The notes: generated from the letters alone by a model not told the origin. A DNA stretch of 39,894 nucleotides from an uncultured Prevotella sp. (GCA_900315775.1 ONAJ01000024.1:1-39894), one strand, 5' to 3'; shown: positions 17,902-28,849, counted from the stretch's first letter. Translations and numbers: made by a program.

Positions 17902-20667
17902 ATGGATAAACTATTTCTAATAGACGCTTACGCCATCATTTATAGGTCGTATTACGCTTTCATTAAGAACCCGCGAATAAACTCGAAAGGACTGAACACC
18001 TCAGCCATTTTGGGCTTTTGTAATACTCTTCATGAGATAATAGAGAAGGAGCAACCTACACATATTGCTGTTGCATTTGACCCGCACGGTCCGACATTCC
18101 GCAGCGAAGCATATCCCGAATATAAGGCTCAACGCGAAGAAACACCTGAGGACATCCGTGCATCTATTCCTATTATAAAAGATATCCTCAACTTTATGAG
18201 AATTCCTGTCGTACAGGTTAATGGCTTTGAGGCTGATGACGTTATTGGTACCTTAGCGAAAAAAGCAGGTTCCATCGGAATAGAAACATATATGCTCACA
18301 CCAGACAAGGACTACGGACAGTTAGTGAGTAATAATGTCTTTATCTACCGTCCACGTCATGGAGGCGGTTACGAAACACTCGATGAAAAGGGAGTGTGCG
18401 AGAAATACGAAATAGAGAATACTTCCCAGGTAATTGATTTACTGGCACTCATGGGTGACTCTGCCGACAACTTCCCAGGATGTCCTGGTGTTGGTGAGAA
18501 GACAGCCGTTAAACTTATAAACGAGTTTGGCTCTGTTGCAAATTTACTCGAAAACACCGATAAAATAAAAGGCAAACTACGCGAAAAGGTTGAAGCCGCA
18601 ATAGAAGATATAAGAATGTCATATTTCCTTGCAACCATCAAGACAGATGTTCCTGTTGAGTTAGACATGGAAAAAATGAAAATGGAAAAACCCGACGAGG
18701 TGGGTTTGAGGAAAATTTTCGAGGAACTGGAGTTTAAGACACTAATCAACAAGTTTCTTAACAAGTCTAAAGAACAGCAAAAAACTGTTTCAATCCAACC
18801 CGATCTCTTTGGATTATTTGCAGCCGAGGAGCCGAACGAGCCAAAAAATTCAAGTTTTGAGACCCTAAAAACGGTAGCTCATAATTACAAACTTATTGAG
18901 AATGAGGAAGATGCTACGAAACTTTGTGACTTTTTATTGACAAAAGAGTTTTTAAGTTTAGACACAGAAACCACCTCAACCAACGCAATGGAGGCAGAAT
19001 TGGTTGGTTTAAGCTTTGCAGTTGAAGAACACAGCGCCTTCTATGTTGCAATTCCATCAGAAAGAGATAAGGCACAGAAGATGGTTGAAATTTTCAAGCC
19101 TTTATATGAAAATCCGAACATCTTAAAGATTGGTCAGAACATAAAATACGATATGGAGGTGTTGCGCAATTATGATATCCACCTGAAAGGAAAAATGTGG
19201 GACACCATGATTGCTCACTATCTTATCCAACCAGAGTTGCGTCACAACATGGACTACATGGCGGAGGTATATCTTAACTATCAGACCATACACATTGACG
19301 AGCTTATTGGTCCTAAGGGTAAGAACCAACGTTCTATGCGCTCTCTCCCACCCCAGAATATATATGAGTACGCATGCGAGGATGCCGACATTACTCTACA
19401 GTTGAAAAACGTACTTGAACCCAAGTTAAAAGAGGCGGGTGTGGAACATCTCTTCTATGATATTGAGATGCCTCTGATGGAAGTATTGGCAGAAATGGAA
19501 ATGACAGGCGTTTGTCTTGATACCAACTCACTGAAAGAAACCTCTGGCGTTTTCACCAATAGAATGAAGGAACTGGAGGCGCGTATTTATGAACTCGCTG
19601 GCGAGGAGTTTAACATAGCATCGCCGAAACAAGTTGGCGACATTCTCTTTAGAAAGATGAAGATTGTTGAGAAGCCAAAGAAGACCAAGACGGGACAATA
19701 TGTCACAAGCGAGGAAGTACTCCAGCAGCTCAAAGGAAAGAATGAAATTGTTGGTGACATCCTTGCCCATAGAGGACTTAAGAAATTACTTGGAACATAC
19801 ATCGATGCCCTACCCCTTCTTATCAATCCACGAACAGGTCATATACACACTTCGTTTAACCAAACAATTACTGCTACAGGACGTCTTTCTTCAAGCGATC
19901 CTAACCTGCAAAATATCCCTATTCGTGGAGAAGACGGTAAGGAGATTCGTAAGGCTTTCATTCCAGAACCAGGATGTCTTTTCTTCTCTGCCGACTATAG
20001 TCAAATTGAATTGAGAGTAATGGCCCACCTTTCTGGCGACGAGAATATGATAAACGTCTTTAAGGAAGGCAAAGACCTACACGCAGCAACGGCAGCAACA
20101 ATATACAAAAAGAACATCGAAGAAGTATCACGTGACGAGCGTACCAAGTCAAAGCGTGCTAACTTCGGTATTATATACGGCATCACCGTATTCGGTCTTG
20201 CAGAGCGATTGGACATCACTCGTGACGAAGCAAAACAACTTATCGACGGTTTCTTTGAGACCTTCCCGAAGGTCAAGGAGTATATGGATAATGCTAAGGA
20301 AGAGGCTCGCAAGAACGGATATGTGGAAACGCTCTTCGGTCGTCGTCGTTATCTGCCAGACATTAACTCTCACAACGCCACAGTACGTGGTTTTGCAGAA
20401 CGCAATGCTATAAATGCACCAATCCAGGGTACTGCCGCCGATATCATCAAGGTTGCTATGATTAAGATTTTCAAGCGCTTTAACGAAGAAGGACTGCGTT
20501 CAAAGATGATACTTCAGGTACATGACGAACTAAACTTTACCGTCTATCCTGACGAGAAAGAGCGTGTAGAACGTATTGTACTCGAAGAGATGCAGGGAGC
20601 ATTCTCAATGGATGTACCACTGGTTGCCGACTCTGGCTTTGGAGTCAACTGGCTGGAAGCACATTAA
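17902..20667 (+). CDS. polA: DNA polymerase I
   Basis: 921 residues with all three domains. The 5' nuclease domain spans about 1-290 (DKLFLIDAYAIIYRSYYAF, NGFEADDVIGTLA, LMGDSADNFPGCPGVGEKTA). The 3'-5' exonuclease domain (about 335-530) keeps its catalytic residues: Asp354/Glu356 in DTETT, Asp417 in IKYDM and Tyr490/Asp494 in YACED, so proofreading looks intact. The polymerase domain has motif A SADYSQIELRV (Asp698), motif B (RANFGIIYG) and motif C VHDE (Asp875). It works in Okazaki fragment maturation and repair synthesis. The stop codon overlaps convergently with pgeF. Confidence 0.97.
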   Translation: MDKLFLIDAYAIIYRSYYAFIKNPRINSKGLNTSAILGFCNTLHEIIEKEQPTHIAVAFDPHGPTFRSEAYPEYKAQREETPEDIRASIPIIKDILNFMRIPVVQVNGFEADDVIGTLAKKAGSIGIETYMLTPDKDYGQLVSNNVFIYRPRHGGGYETLDEKGVCEKYEIENTSQVIDLLALMGDSADNFPGCPGVGEKTAVKLINEFGSVANLLENTDKIKGKLREKVEAAIEDIRMSYFLATIKTDVPVELDMEKMKMEKPDEVGLRKIFEELEFKTLINKFLNKSKEQQKTVSIQPDLFGLFAAEEPNEPKNSSFETLKTVAHNYKLIENEEDATKLCDFLLTKEFLSLDTETTSTNAMEAELVGLSFAVEEHSAFYVAIPSERDKAQKMVEIFKPLYENPNILKIGQNIKYDMEVLRNYDIHLKGKMWDTMIAHYLIQPELRHNMDYMAEVYLNYQTIHIDELIGPKGKNQRSMRSLPPQNIYEYACEDADITLQLKNVLEPKLKEAGVEHLFYDIEMPLMEVLAEMEMTGVCLDTNSLKETSGVFTNRMKELEARIYELAGEEFNIASPKQVGDILFRKMKIVEKPKKTKTGQYVTSEEVLQQLKGKNEIVGDILAHRGLKKLLGTYIDALPLLINPRTGHIHTSFNQTITATGRLSSSDPNLQNIPIRGEDGKEIRKAFIPEPGCLFFSADYSQIELRVMAHLSGDENMINVFKEGKDLHAATAATIYKKNIEEVSRDERTKSKRANFGIIYGITVFGLAERLDITRDEAKQLIDGFFETFPKVKEYMDNAKEEARKNGYVETLFGRRRYLPDINSHNATVRGFAERNAINAPIQGTAADIIKVAMIKIFKRFNEEGLRSKMILQVHDELNFTVYPDEKERVERIVLEEMQGAFSMDVPLVADSGFGVNWLEAH

Positions 20668-21491
20668 ACAATCCGTGCAGCAGCATCACAAGACATATAG
20701 ATGCCTGTGAATATACGACCAGAATTGATGCCCAATCGACGCGCTGAAAAGAATCTTTCGTGTTGCTGATAAGTACATATTTCAGAGACCGTTATCTGAC
20801 TATATGGAATGCCGCAAGACAGTAGTTGCTGTCGGTTGCATTCCGGTAGATTAATATGCCATTTCTCTATCGATGAGCCATCGCGAGCAGGATATTTCAT
20901 GCTGATGCTTTCCATTAAGAATCCCTCTTTGTGAAAGGCTTCATACACCTCATCGCCAACCTCGAAACTCTCAATATGGATGCCAGGACCTATTTGTGCA
21001 ACAACGTCTTGAGGAGAACAGCCATAAGCAGCAATCATTGCATCAACCGACTTTTCAACTATGCGTTTTGTAGTCCCGCGCCAACCCGCATGAATAGCTA
21101 CTGCAATACGTTTTATTGGGTCAAAAAGAAGTACAGGAATACAGTCTGCTGTAGATACTCCGATGCACACTCCTGGGATATTAGTCATCAATGCATCCAC
21201 CCCTTCCAACTGTTGTTGACGCACATCCGCAGACTGCTGCAGGAAATTATCATCAACCATAACAACTTCTGTTTCATGCACCTGATGAGGCATTATAAGG
21301 TGTTCGTCACGGATGCCCAACAAATCACATAGTAAGGTTTTATTTTGTCGAATATTATTCTCATTATCTCCACAATAGCGATTGATGTTAAACTCACCGT
21401 AACGTCCTTCGCTATAACCACCTTGTCGGGTGCTACTAAAAGCTGTAACACTCTCTCCCATCGTATATAAATGCAATATTGGATGCTTCAT
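20664..21491 (-). CDS. pgeF: Peptidoglycan editing factor PgeF (laccase-domain protein)
   Basis: 275 residues from the ATG at 21491; an in-frame upstream ATG adds 12 residues that fall over the promoter region, so I chose the shorter form. Zinc/copper-site ligands typical of the YfiH/PgeF fold are present: His72 in MPHQVHETEV, Cys117 in STADCIPVLLFD and His134 in AIHAGWRGT. In E. coli PgeF removes wrongly incorporated L-serine-containing peptides from the peptidoglycan precursor; related proteins also show purine nucleoside activities. Which applies here is not known. The gene overlaps the polA stop by 3 bases and has a TACTTTTG promoter element upstream. Confidence 0.9.
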   Translation of the reverse strand: MKHPILHLYTMGESVTAFSSTRQGGYSEGRYGEFNINRYCGDNENNIRQNKTLLCDLLGIRDEHLIMPHQVHETEVVMVDDNFLQQSADVRQQQLEGVDALMTNIPGVCIGVSTADCIPVLLFDPIKRIAVAIHAGWRGTTKRIVEKSVDAMIAAYGCSPQDVVAQIGPGIHIESFEVGDEVYEAFHKEGFLMESISMKYPARDGSSIEKWHINLPECNRQQLLSCGIPYSQITVSEICTYQQHERFFSARRLGINSGRIFTGIYMSCDAAARIV

Positions 21492-21508
21492 ATTAATAAT
21501 TTTGCCCA

Positions 21509-21516
21509 CAAAAGTA
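21509..21516 (-). promoter_or_regulatory. Promoter -7 element of pgeF
   Basis: Minus-strand TACTTTTG lies 18 bp upstream of the chosen pgeF start (21491), which supports that start. No -33 TTTG at 19-20 bp spacing. Confidence 0.5.
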
Positions 21517-21558
21517 CAAAAATTCAAACATTCTTTATATCGTTTGTCACGAAATTCG

Positions 21559-21566
21559 TACCTTTG
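21559..21566 (+). promoter_or_regulatory. Promoter -7 element of ychF-lgt
   Basis: TACCTTTG matches TAnnTTTG and lies 27 bp upstream of the ychF ATG. The nearest TTTG (21543) is only 12 bp away, so the -33 element is not convincing. Confidence 0.6.
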
Positions 21567-21593
21567 CAGCCGATTTAAACGTTTAAAAAGAAA

Positions 21594-22694
21594 ATGGCAT
21601 TAAAATGTGGTATAGTAGGACTGCCAAATGTTGGCAAGTCCACATTATTTAATTGTTTATCAAGTGCAAAGGCTCAGGCGGCAAACTTCCCCTTTTGTAC
21701 TATAGAGCCCAACGTTGGTGTAATTACTGTTCCCGACGAGCGACTTACAAAACTTGCAGAGTTGGTGCATCCGGGACGTATCGTTCCTGCCACCTGTGAG
21801 ATTGTTGATATTGCAGGACTTGTAAAGGGAGCATCAAAGGGTGAAGGACTGGGAAATAAGTTCCTTGGAAACATTCGTGAGACAGACGCTATCATCCATG
21901 TGTTACGTTGTTTTAACGACGATAATATCACTCACGTTGACGGTTCTATAGACCCTATCCGTGATAAGGAAATCATTGATACCGAGCTCCAGCTTAAAGA
22001 CCTTGAAACCATTGAAGGTCAACTTACTAAGACTCAGAAGACAGCGGCGGCAGGCAACAAGGATGCTAAGATTCTCCTTACCGTTCTTGAGGCTTACAAG
22101 GAAGTTCTCGTGCAAGGTAAAAATGCTCGTGTCGTAGAGTTCGAGTCAAAGGAGGAGCAGGATGCAGCACGCAATCTTTTCCTGCTTACATCAAAGCCTG
22201 TTCTCTATGTTTGCAACGTTGACGAAGCAAGTGCTAAAGAAGGCAACGAGATGACCCGTCGTGTAGAAGAAATAGCTCGCGAAGAAGGAGCCGAATCAAT
22301 GATTATTGCAGCAAAGACAGAAGAGGACATCGCCGAGTTAGAGTCTTACGAAGACAAACAACTTTTCCTTGACGAGTTAGGACTTCAGGAAAGCGGTGTT
22401 AACCGCCTTATCAAGAAAGCCTATGCCCTTCTCAACCTGGAGACATTCATTACTGCAGGAGAGATGGAAGTAAAGGCATGGACATATAAGAAAGGCTGGA
22501 AGGCTCCCCAGTGTGCCGGCGTCATCCACACCGACTTCGAGAAGGGCTTTATTCGTGCCGAGGTTATCAAGTACGACGACTATATAAAATATGGTTCCGA
22601 GGCTGCTGTTCGCGAGGCAGGCAAGATGGGAATAGAAGGCAAGGATTACGTTGTTCAGGATGGTGACATCATGCACTTCCGCTTTAACGTTTAA
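21594..22694 (+). CDS. ychF: Redox-regulated ribosome-binding ATPase YchF
   Basis: 366 residues, standard Obg-family length. The P-loop GLPNVGKSTLF is at about 8-18, followed by FPFCTIEPNVGVI (switch I) and VDIAGLVKGASKGEGLGN (switch II). The G4 motif is NVDE instead of NKxD, which explains the family preference for ATP over GTP. A coiled-coil insertion (about 130-200) and a C-terminal TGS domain (FITAGEMEVKAWTYKKGWKAPQCAGVIHTDFEKGFIRAEVI) complete it. It binds ribosomes and modulates translation and stress responses. lgt follows after 3 nt. Confidence 0.96.
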   Translation: MALKCGIVGLPNVGKSTLFNCLSSAKAQAANFPFCTIEPNVGVITVPDERLTKLAELVHPGRIVPATCEIVDIAGLVKGASKGEGLGNKFLGNIRETDAIIHVLRCFNDDNITHVDGSIDPIRDKEIIDTELQLKDLETIEGQLTKTQKTAAAGNKDAKILLTVLEAYKEVLVQGKNARVVEFESKEEQDAARNLFLLTSKPVLYVCNVDEASAKEGNEMTRRVEEIAREEGAESMIIAAKTEEDIAELESYEDKQLFLDELGLQESGVNRLIKKAYALLNLETFITAGEMEVKAWTYKKGWKAPQCAGVIHTDFEKGFIRAEVIKYDDYIKYGSEAAVREAGKMGIEGKDYVVQDGDIMHFRFNV

Positions 22695-22697
22695 GCT

Positions 22698-23504
22698 ATG
22701 ACATCACTACTCTTCATCCATTGGAATCCGAGTCTTACACTTGGTCCTATCCGTTGGTATTCGCTATGCTGGCTGATAGGTTTGCTGTTGGCATATCTTA
22801 TCGTAAAGCGTCTGTACAAGGATTTGAAGATTAAGGACGAACTCTTTGACCCTCTCTTCATCTACTGTTTCATAGGTATCCTTGTAGGCGCCCGCTTAGG
22901 TCATTGCATCTTCTACCAGCCCGACTATTTCCTTACCTCTTGGACCCACTTTGTCGAGATGCTCCTGCCTATACACTTTACCCCCGAAGGCATAAAGTTT
23001 ACAGGCTATGAAGGACTTGCTTCTCACGGTGGCACCCTTGGTCTTATAATAGCTCTTTGGCTCTATGTGCGCTGGTCAAAGCTAAGCATTTGGTCCGTCC
23101 TTGACATGATAGCTATTGCCACCCCGGTAACAGCATGTTTCATTCGTCTTGGCAACCTTATGAACTCCGAGATTATCGGCAAGGTTACCGATGTTCCTTG
23201 GGCATTTATTTTCGAACGTGTTGATATGCTTCCGCGTCATCCCGGACAGCTCTATGAGGCGATAGCTTACGGACTGCTGCTTTTTATCATGTGGGCAATC
23301 TATAAGCGTATGCCACAAAAGGTTGGTACAGGTTTTTATTTCGGATTGTGTCTTACCTACATCTTCACATTCCGCTTCTTCATAGAATACACCAAAGACA
23401 TTCAAGAAGCCTTTGAGGCAGGAATGTTATTCAATATGGGACAAATACTCAGTGTCCCGTTTGTAATAATCGGTGTTTACTGTATGTATAGAGCAAGAAA
23501 ATAA
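22698..23504 (+). CDS. lgt: Prolipoprotein diacylglyceryl transferase
   Basis: 268 residues, about seven membrane helices in the inner membrane. It transfers diacylglycerol from phosphatidylglycerol to the lipobox cysteine of prolipoproteins. Family motifs visible are the N-terminal [32 protein letters not shown] (the HGG motif), [16 protein letters not shown] (the lgt signature, with LMNSE where E. coli has FINGE) and [14 protein letters not shown]. It is the second gene of a ychF-lgt unit. Its stop codon sits at the base of a perfect terminator hairpin shared with mutS. Confidence 0.95.
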   Translation: MTSLLFIHWNPSLTLGPIRWYSLCWLIGLLLAYLIVKRLYKDLKIKDELFDPLFIYCFIGILVGARLGHCIFYQPDYFLTSWTHFVEMLLPIHFTPEGIKFTGYEGLASHGGTLGLIIALWLYVRWSKLSIWSVLDMIAIATPVTACFIRLGNLMNSEIIGKVTDVPWAFIFERVDMLPRHPGQLYEAIAYGLLLFIMWAIYKRMPQKVGTGFYFGLCLTYIFTFRFFIEYTKDIQEAFEAGMLFNMGQILSVPFVIIGVYCMYRARK

Positions 23505-23544
23505 GAAAATCGTCTCCTACTTTCCGGAGACGATTTTCTTTATT
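23503..23544. terminator. Bidirectional terminator shared by lgt and mutS
   Basis: A perfect 15-bp stem (23503-23517 with 23526-23540; left arm AAGAAAATCGTCTCC) encloses an 8-nt loop. The arms contain A4 and T4 runs, so a U-run forms on either transcript. The lgt TAA (23502-23504) touches the left base. The mutS TAG (23517-23519) lies at the top of the stem, so the last mutS codons form the right arm. Confidence 0.85.
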
Positions 23545-26135
23545 TCGTTAAGTTTGTTTAGTGCCTCAAGCGGCGTCAGGTTGTTTACATCGATATTCAG
23601 TATCTCGTCTCTCACTTGACTCAGCACCGGGTCGTCCAGTTGGAAGAACGACAGTTGCATTCCTGAACGCGACTGGTTAAGAGCCTCAGCCGACGGTTTT
23701 GCCACCGTCCCTACTCCACTGTTGTCTGCTTCAAGTTGTGCTAAGATAGTATTCGCACGTTTAACGATGCTCTTAGGCATTCCCGCTATCTGCGCAACAT
23801 GAATACCGAAGGAGTGTTCGGAACCTCCTCTCATCAGTTTGCGCAAGAAGATAACCTTATTATCAACCTCCTTGACACTAACATTATAGTTCTTGATACG
23901 TGAGAAGTTCTTCTCCATCTCGTTAAGTTCATGATAGTGCGTAGCAAAGAGAGTACGGGCACGTGCCTTAGGCTGTTCGTGTAAGTATTCCACTATTGCC
24001 CAAGCTATGGAGATACCGTCGTAGGTACTTGTTCCGCGTCCAAGTTCGTCGAATAGTACCAGCGAACGTGGCGACACATTATTAAGTATGTTTGCAGCCT
24101 CAATCATCTCCACCATAAAGGTAGATTCTCCCAAGGAAATGTTATCCGACGCACCGACACGGGTGAATATCTTATCCACCAAGCCTATTTTCGCGCTCTC
24201 TGCCGGCACGAAACATCCTATTTGGGACAACAGTACTATCAGAGCCGTTTGACGCAGCAGAGCCGACTTACCAGCCATATTAGGACCGGTTATTATTATT
24301 ATCTGTTGTTTCTCGGTGTCCAAGTATATGTCGTTAGGTACATACTTCTCCCCTATCGGCATTTGCGTTTCTATCACAGCGTGTCGTCCTTGTTTTATGT
24401 CCAACACGTCAGAATCTTCTATTACCGGTCTTACGTAATGGTTTTCCTCAGCTACCTTGGCAAAGGACAGCAAACAGTCCAGATGAGCCACCAGATTAGC
24501 GTTCATCTGTATTGCTGCTATATATTCCTGCATAGCAATTACAAGGTCGTTGAAGAGTTTCTGTTCAAGTGAAAGTATTTTCTCCTCCGCACCAAGAATC
24601 TTCTCTTCATATTCTTTCAGTTCCTGTGTAATGTAGCGTTCTGCCTGTGCCAACGTCTGCTTACGCACCCATTCTGCCGGAACCTGGTCCTTGTAGGTAT
24701 TCCTCACCTCCAGATAGTAACCAAACACGTTGTTATAACCTATCTTTAGTGACGATATTCCTGTTATCTCAGCCTCGCGTTGCTGAATCTTTAACAGGTA
24801 GTCCTTACCGCTATATGCGATGTTTCGGAGTTCGTCAAGTTCCGCATTTACTCCTGTCTTTATGTATCCGCCTTTGTTCGTTAGCTGAGGAGCATCCTCT
24901 ACAATCTCGCGTTCTATCCTGTCGCGCAACAGCTCGCACAGGTTCATACGCTCCCCTATTCTCTTAAGTGCTGTATTCTCTGCCTGCTGACACACCTGTT
25001 TAACTGGCACAAGTGCCTGTAGAGCAACTTTCAGCGCCACCACCTCACGTGGAGAGACACGTCCTACAGCTACCTTGGAGATAATACGCTCCAGGTCTCC
25101 TACCCTGTGGAACTGCTCGTCAATAATCTGTCTGAAGTCTGGCTCGCGGAAGAAGTAATCTACTACATCAAGACGTTCGTTTATCGGTTTCTCCTCTTTC
25201 AAGGGGAATATCACCCAACGTTTCAACATTCGTGCACCCATCGGTGATACCGTCCTGTCTATCACATCGACAAGACTACGACCGTCTTCCTGCATAGGTT
25301 GCAGGAGTTCCAGTGAACGAACTGTGAACTTGTCCATCCTGACATACCTATCCTCCTCGATGCGCGACAGCGAAGTAATATGTCCTATGTGTGTGTGCTG
25401 CGTCTGTTCCAGATACTGCAGTATTGCTCCACTTGCAATAATACCGTTCACCATGTTGTCAACGCCAAAGCCCTTGAGGTTCTTCACCTCGAAATGCTTC
25501 AGCAGCTTCTGTCGCGCCGTCTGTTCCGTGAACACCCAGTCATCGAGTTCAAAAGTGAAAATCTTATTGCCGAAATACCCCTCGAACTCACTCTTTCTGC
25601 CACGTTCGTAGAGCACCTCTTTAGGTTGTATGTTGCTTAGCAGCTTTTCCACATAGTCAGGTGTTCCCTCGCCAGTTATGAACTCTCCTGTAGAGATATC
25701 CAAGAAGGCAACACCAAGAATTCCCTTGTTGAAATGTACTGCTGCAAGGAAGTTGTTCTCCTTGTAGTTAAGCACGTTATCGCCCATTGCCACACCTGGT
25801 GTTACCAGCTCTGTGATACCTCGTTTTACCAGTTTCTTGGTAAGTTTAGGGTCTTCCAGTTGGTCGCAAATTGCTACACGCTTTCCAGCACGTATCAGTT
25901 TCGGCAGGTAGGTGTCTAAGGCGTGATGAGGAAACCCCGCCATTTCGTCCTTCCCTGACCCACTGCCGTTGTTGCGATGGGTCAGGGTTATACCAAGGAT
26001 CTGACTTGCCGTAATGGCGTCTTCACAATATGTTTCATAGAAGTCACCACAACGAAATAACAGCAACGCATCAGGGTGTTGAGCCTTCAGCGTAAAAAAC
26101 TGTTTCATCATTGGAGTGAGTTCCTTTTCTTTCAT
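23517..26135 (-). CDS. mutS: DNA mismatch repair protein MutS
   Basis: 872 residues. The N-terminal mismatch-recognition domain has the Phe-x-Glu wedge in [16 protein letters not shown] (mismatch contact region) after [14 protein letters not shown]. Connector, lever and clamp domains follow. The C-terminal ABC-type ATPase has Walker [43 protein letters not shown] (signature), [16 protein letters not shown] (Walker B) and [13 protein letters not shown]. It begins mismatch repair with MutL. The ATG is only 4 nt behind the stop of the rhamnogalacturonan lyase gene, so it probably shares a transcript with that secreted enzyme. It ends inside the terminator hairpin. Confidence 0.97.
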   Translation of the reverse strand: MKEKELTPMMKQFFTLKAQHPDALLLFRCGDFYETYCEDAITASQILGITLTHRNNGSGSGKDEMAGFPHHALDTYLPKLIRAGKRVAICDQLEDPKLTKKLVKRGITELVTPGVAMGDNVLNYKENNFLAAVHFNKGILGVAFLDISTGEFITGEGTPDYVEKLLSNIQPKEVLYERGRKSEFEGYFGNKIFTFELDDWVFTEQTARQKLLKHFEVKNLKGFGVDNMVNGIIASGAILQYLEQTQHTHIGHITSLSRIEEDRYVRMDKFTVRSLELLQPMQEDGRSLVDVIDRTVSPMGARMLKRWVIFPLKEEKPINERLDVVDYFFREPDFRQIIDEQFHRVGDLERIISKVAVGRVSPREVVALKVALQALVPVKQVCQQAENTALKRIGERMNLCELLRDRIEREIVEDAPQLTNKGGYIKTGVNAELDELRNIAYSGKDYLLKIQQREAEITGISSLKIGYNNVFGYYLEVRNTYKDQVPAEWVRKQTLAQAERYITQELKEYEEKILGAEEKILSLEQKLFNDLVIAMQEYIAAIQMNANLVAHLDCLLSFAKVAEENHYVRPVIEDSDVLDIKQGRHAVIETQMPIGEKYVPNDIYLDTEKQQIIIITGPNMAGKSALLRQTALIVLLSQIGCFVPAESAKIGLVDKIFTRVGASDNISLGESTFMVEMIEAANILNNVSPRSLVLFDELGRGTSTYDGISIAWAIVEYLHEQPKARARTLFATHYHELNEMEKNFSRIKNYNVSVKEVDNKVIFLRKLMRGGSEHSFGIHVAQIAGMPKSIVKRANTILAQLEADNSGVGTVAKPSAEALNQSRSGMQLSFFQLDDPVLSQVRDEILNIDVNNLTPLEALNKLNEIKKIVSGK

Positions 26136-26139
26136 ATTT

Positions 26140-28764
26140 TTACTTCACGTATTTACGTCCGTTCTTTATCACTATACCATGATAGTTTTCACCAACACGT
26201 TGACCGCTGAGGTTATAGAGATTTCCCTTTGTATCCATCAACATTGTCTCTACGTTCTTGATGCCTGTAGCATCCTGCTCGTATGTGAAGGTGATTTTTG
26301 CAAAGAGCTGCTTGTTCTTTCCTGCAGGGTCCTCCTCGCCTGTAACGATGTTGCTGTTGTCGAAGACAAGTACTATCTTCTTTAATGCACGGAAGCCAGA
26401 AGTACTGCTCTGAACGGCACTCTGTCCTGCAGTGCCACCAGGGAATTTCACTGGTGCTGCGAGTACGCTGGTTGCAGCGTCATCTATAAAGATGTCGGTC
26501 ATTGTTATTGAGCGGTCAGCCAGTGTTGACTTATTGTTGCTATAGCCCTCTATGCTGATAGCTGTAATAGCATAACCCTGGTTAACAGAGAAAGTGATTG
26601 TATTCTCGTTCTGACCCGTTCTAATCTTAAGATAATCGCCTGACTTGCTGTCTGTTAACTCTTCATACTCGCCTGCGGTATAGCTGGTTCCCTTAACTGT
26701 TCCTCTGTCTGCTGAAGGAGCATTCAGCACTTCTGTTCCGCTTGTCACAGGAACTACAGGGTCAGCCTCAGGAGCATTTGATGTGACGTTGGTCTTATAT
26801 GTAGCTCGGTCAATACCAAGACTCTCTGCCAATGAGTAGCTCAGATGAGGAGGCTGGTTGTAAGAAGCATTCTGCCATACGACAGCCATACGGTACTGGT
26901 GGTCCTGTAACAGACAAGGTACTTTGTACTCTGTCTCCTGTGGGGTAGAGAAGACCAGGAGGTTAACTGTAGGACTTGACCAGTCGCTCTCATACTGCCA
27001 CATGATGAGCTCCTCGCGCCAGTCGCCAAGGAAGTCGGCCTGCAGACAAGGAGTTGCCTTAGTGGTGTTGCTCGACTGAGGACTGCCGTAGTTAGTAAAG
27101 GTCTGCACTGTTGTGATGCCCTTGCTCTCAGTATTCCAAGCACGGATTCGTGGTGAACACTTTCCTGTGCCGCTGTCATAACGTCCGTCGAAGGTCTGAT
27201 CAAATGGGTCTCCTGTCCAATAGATACGGAAGTTGGTATCTGGCTTGCTGCCATTAACCTGTGTGCCGTCCTCACAAGCACGCATAACGCTCTCTGCTGA
27301 CGACCAGAACTCTGAACCTTTGTGTGAAGGGATGAAGTCGCAGGCTAATCCGCGACCGTTGTCTTTATCACTGGTAGCACTGTACAATACCTCTCCTGTT
27401 GTAGCGTCGTGAACGTCATAACCGAAAGGACTTTCCTCGTGAGGCATCATAACCTCAAGACCTGGACGGTCGGGAACGAGATCTGCTACGTGAATAGCAT
27501 CACCGTGTCCGAAATCTGTTGCACAGAGCAGCTTACCGTCGTGTCCTATGGTAGCAGAACCTATGCAGATATCATCGAATCCGTCACCGTTGACATCGGC
27601 AATAGTGATGCCGTGAACACCCTGTCCGTAGCTTGACTTACCCATTGATGTTACAGGGTTGGTGGTCTGATTAGCCAATTCTGTACCTGCAGCATCAAGA
27701 AGTCTCCACGCAGTCTTTGACGTGCCCTTATGCAACCAACGAGTCTTTAACTCTGTACCATTCCAGTCAACAGCCCAGATGTAGCACTGTGTGTAGTATC
27801 CACGCTGGAGGATAGCCGTAGGATTAGCGCCGTCGAGATAAGCCACAGCAGCATTGAAACGTTCTGCACGACCTCCGTAGCTGTCGCCCCAGAAGCTGTT
27901 TATCGCTGCTGCACCGCCATTCTCTCCACCTGCTCGGTTAGGGCAGTACCATATAGTGTGCATAGCAGCACCTGTCTCACCGTTGAAAACTGTCAGGAAC
28001 TCCTCACCACCAGTAACATAACCCTTTGAATTCTGATATGTCTTACTGTTGTCTGTTGACTTAATATCGTTGGCACCTACCTCGCTGACATAGTTTCCGT
28101 TTCCGTCAGTAGAACCGGCAGCGGTACGACAAATCATCTCTGCCTTTCCGTCACCGTCGAAGTCATATACAAGGAAGGTCATAGTATGGTTTCCTGAACG
28201 GATATTATGTCCAAGATTTATGCGCCACAGCTGTGTACCGTCCATCCTGTTACATGTCAGATATGTTGGTGAAGCCTTGCCTTCCTTTCCTGAGTCGCGC
28301 TGGTTGTCGGGGAGCCACTTGATAATCATCTCGAACTCGCCGTCACCATCTACGTCACCAAGACTCAACTCGTCGGGACGATAGCGACCTGTAAGACTGC
28401 CTGAAGCGTCTTTTGTTGCAGGAGGACGATTGACAGCAATAGTCTTATACATGCTGTCCCATGCCGTTACAGAGAACTCTTCACCTGCGGTAGATTTAAT
28501 GGTGTACGTATCACCAGCCTGTCCACTCTCATCCAGGAAGTTTGTCTTCGTAAGGATAGGGGAGGAGGTCAGTTTTGTATCACCACGATAAACGTCAAAA
28601 CCAAGGTCCGAAGCATCGTTCACTAACGAACGCCACGAAACAAGAATACCTGTGTTTGTCTTTACTGCGACGGGAGTACGGTTAAGTATCTCCTTCGGAT
28701 ATTCAGCAGCACAAACGGACAATGTTGTCACTAAGGCAGTGACAAATAAAAGAAGTCTTTTCAT
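26140..28764 (-). CDS. Secreted rhamnogalacturonan lyase, PL11 family
   Basis: About 874 residues from the ATG at 28764; an in-frame ATG five codons earlier is possible. The signal peptide ([20 protein letters not shown]) is followed by a fibronectin-like N-terminal stretch opening [20 protein letters not shown]. The eight-bladed propeller of PL11 (YesW/YesX-like) covers about 110-620. It has Ca-binding-type Asp-rich loops ([48 protein letters not shown]) and [18 protein letters not shown]. It cleaves the rhamnogalacturonan-I backbone of pectin by beta-elimination. Residues about 690-835 add a beta-sandwich module. The last 25 residues (YNLSGQRV, then [12 protein letters not shown]) look like a Bacteroidales C-terminal sorting-type tail. 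Larger than simple PL11 enzymes because of these additions. Confidence 0.92.
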   Translation of the reverse strand: MKRLLLFVTALVTTLSVCAAEYPKEILNRTPVAVKTNTGILVSWRSLVNDASDLGFDVYRGDTKLTSSPILTKTNFLDESGQAGDTYTIKSTAGEEFSVTAWDSMYKTIAVNRPPATKDASGSLTGRYRPDELSLGDVDGDGEFEMIIKWLPDNQRDSGKEGKASPTYLTCNRMDGTQLWRINLGHNIRSGNHTMTFLVYDFDGDGKAEMICRTAAGSTDGNGNYVSEVGANDIKSTDNSKTYQNSKGYVTGGEEFLTVFNGETGAAMHTIWYCPNRAGGENGGAAAINSFWGDSYGGRAERFNAAVAYLDGANPTAILQRGYYTQCYIWAVDWNGTELKTRWLHKGTSKTAWRLLDAAGTELANQTTNPVTSMGKSSYGQGVHGITIADVNGDGFDDICIGSATIGHDGKLLCATDFGHGDAIHVADLVPDRPGLEVMMPHEESPFGYDVHDATTGEVLYSATSDKDNGRGLACDFIPSHKGSEFWSSAESVMRACEDGTQVNGSKPDTNFRIYWTGDPFDQTFDGRYDSGTGKCSPRIRAWNTESKGITTVQTFTNYGSPQSSNTTKATPCLQADFLGDWREELIMWQYESDWSSPTVNLLVFSTPQETEYKVPCLLQDHQYRMAVVWQNASYNQPPHLSYSLAESLGIDRATYKTNVTSNAPEADPVVPVTSGTEVLNAPSADRGTVKGTSYTAGEYEELTDSKSGDYLKIRTGQNENTITFSVNQGYAITAISIEGYSNNKSTLADRSITMTDIFIDDAATSVLAAPVKFPGGTAGQSAVQSSTSGFRALKKIVLVFDNSNIVTGEEDPAGKNKQLFAKITFTYEQDATGIKNVETMLMDTKGNLYNLSGQRVGENYHGIVIKNGRKYVK

Positions 28765-28798
28765 ATTTGTTTTAGTCATTAGATTGTGAATTTTGGGG

Positions 28799-28806
28799 CA
28801 AAGTTA
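28799..28806 (-). promoter_or_regulatory. Promoter -7 element of the rhamnogalacturonan lyase-mutS unit
   Basis: Minus-strand TAACTTTG lies 35 bp upstream of the ATG at 28764 and about 20 bp upstream of the alternative ATG at 28779. It is in a divergent spacer shared with leuS; no clear -33. Confidence 0.58.
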
Positions 28807-28849
28807 CAAAATATTTAATGATTAGTAACTTATAATTCATATTTTTTTG

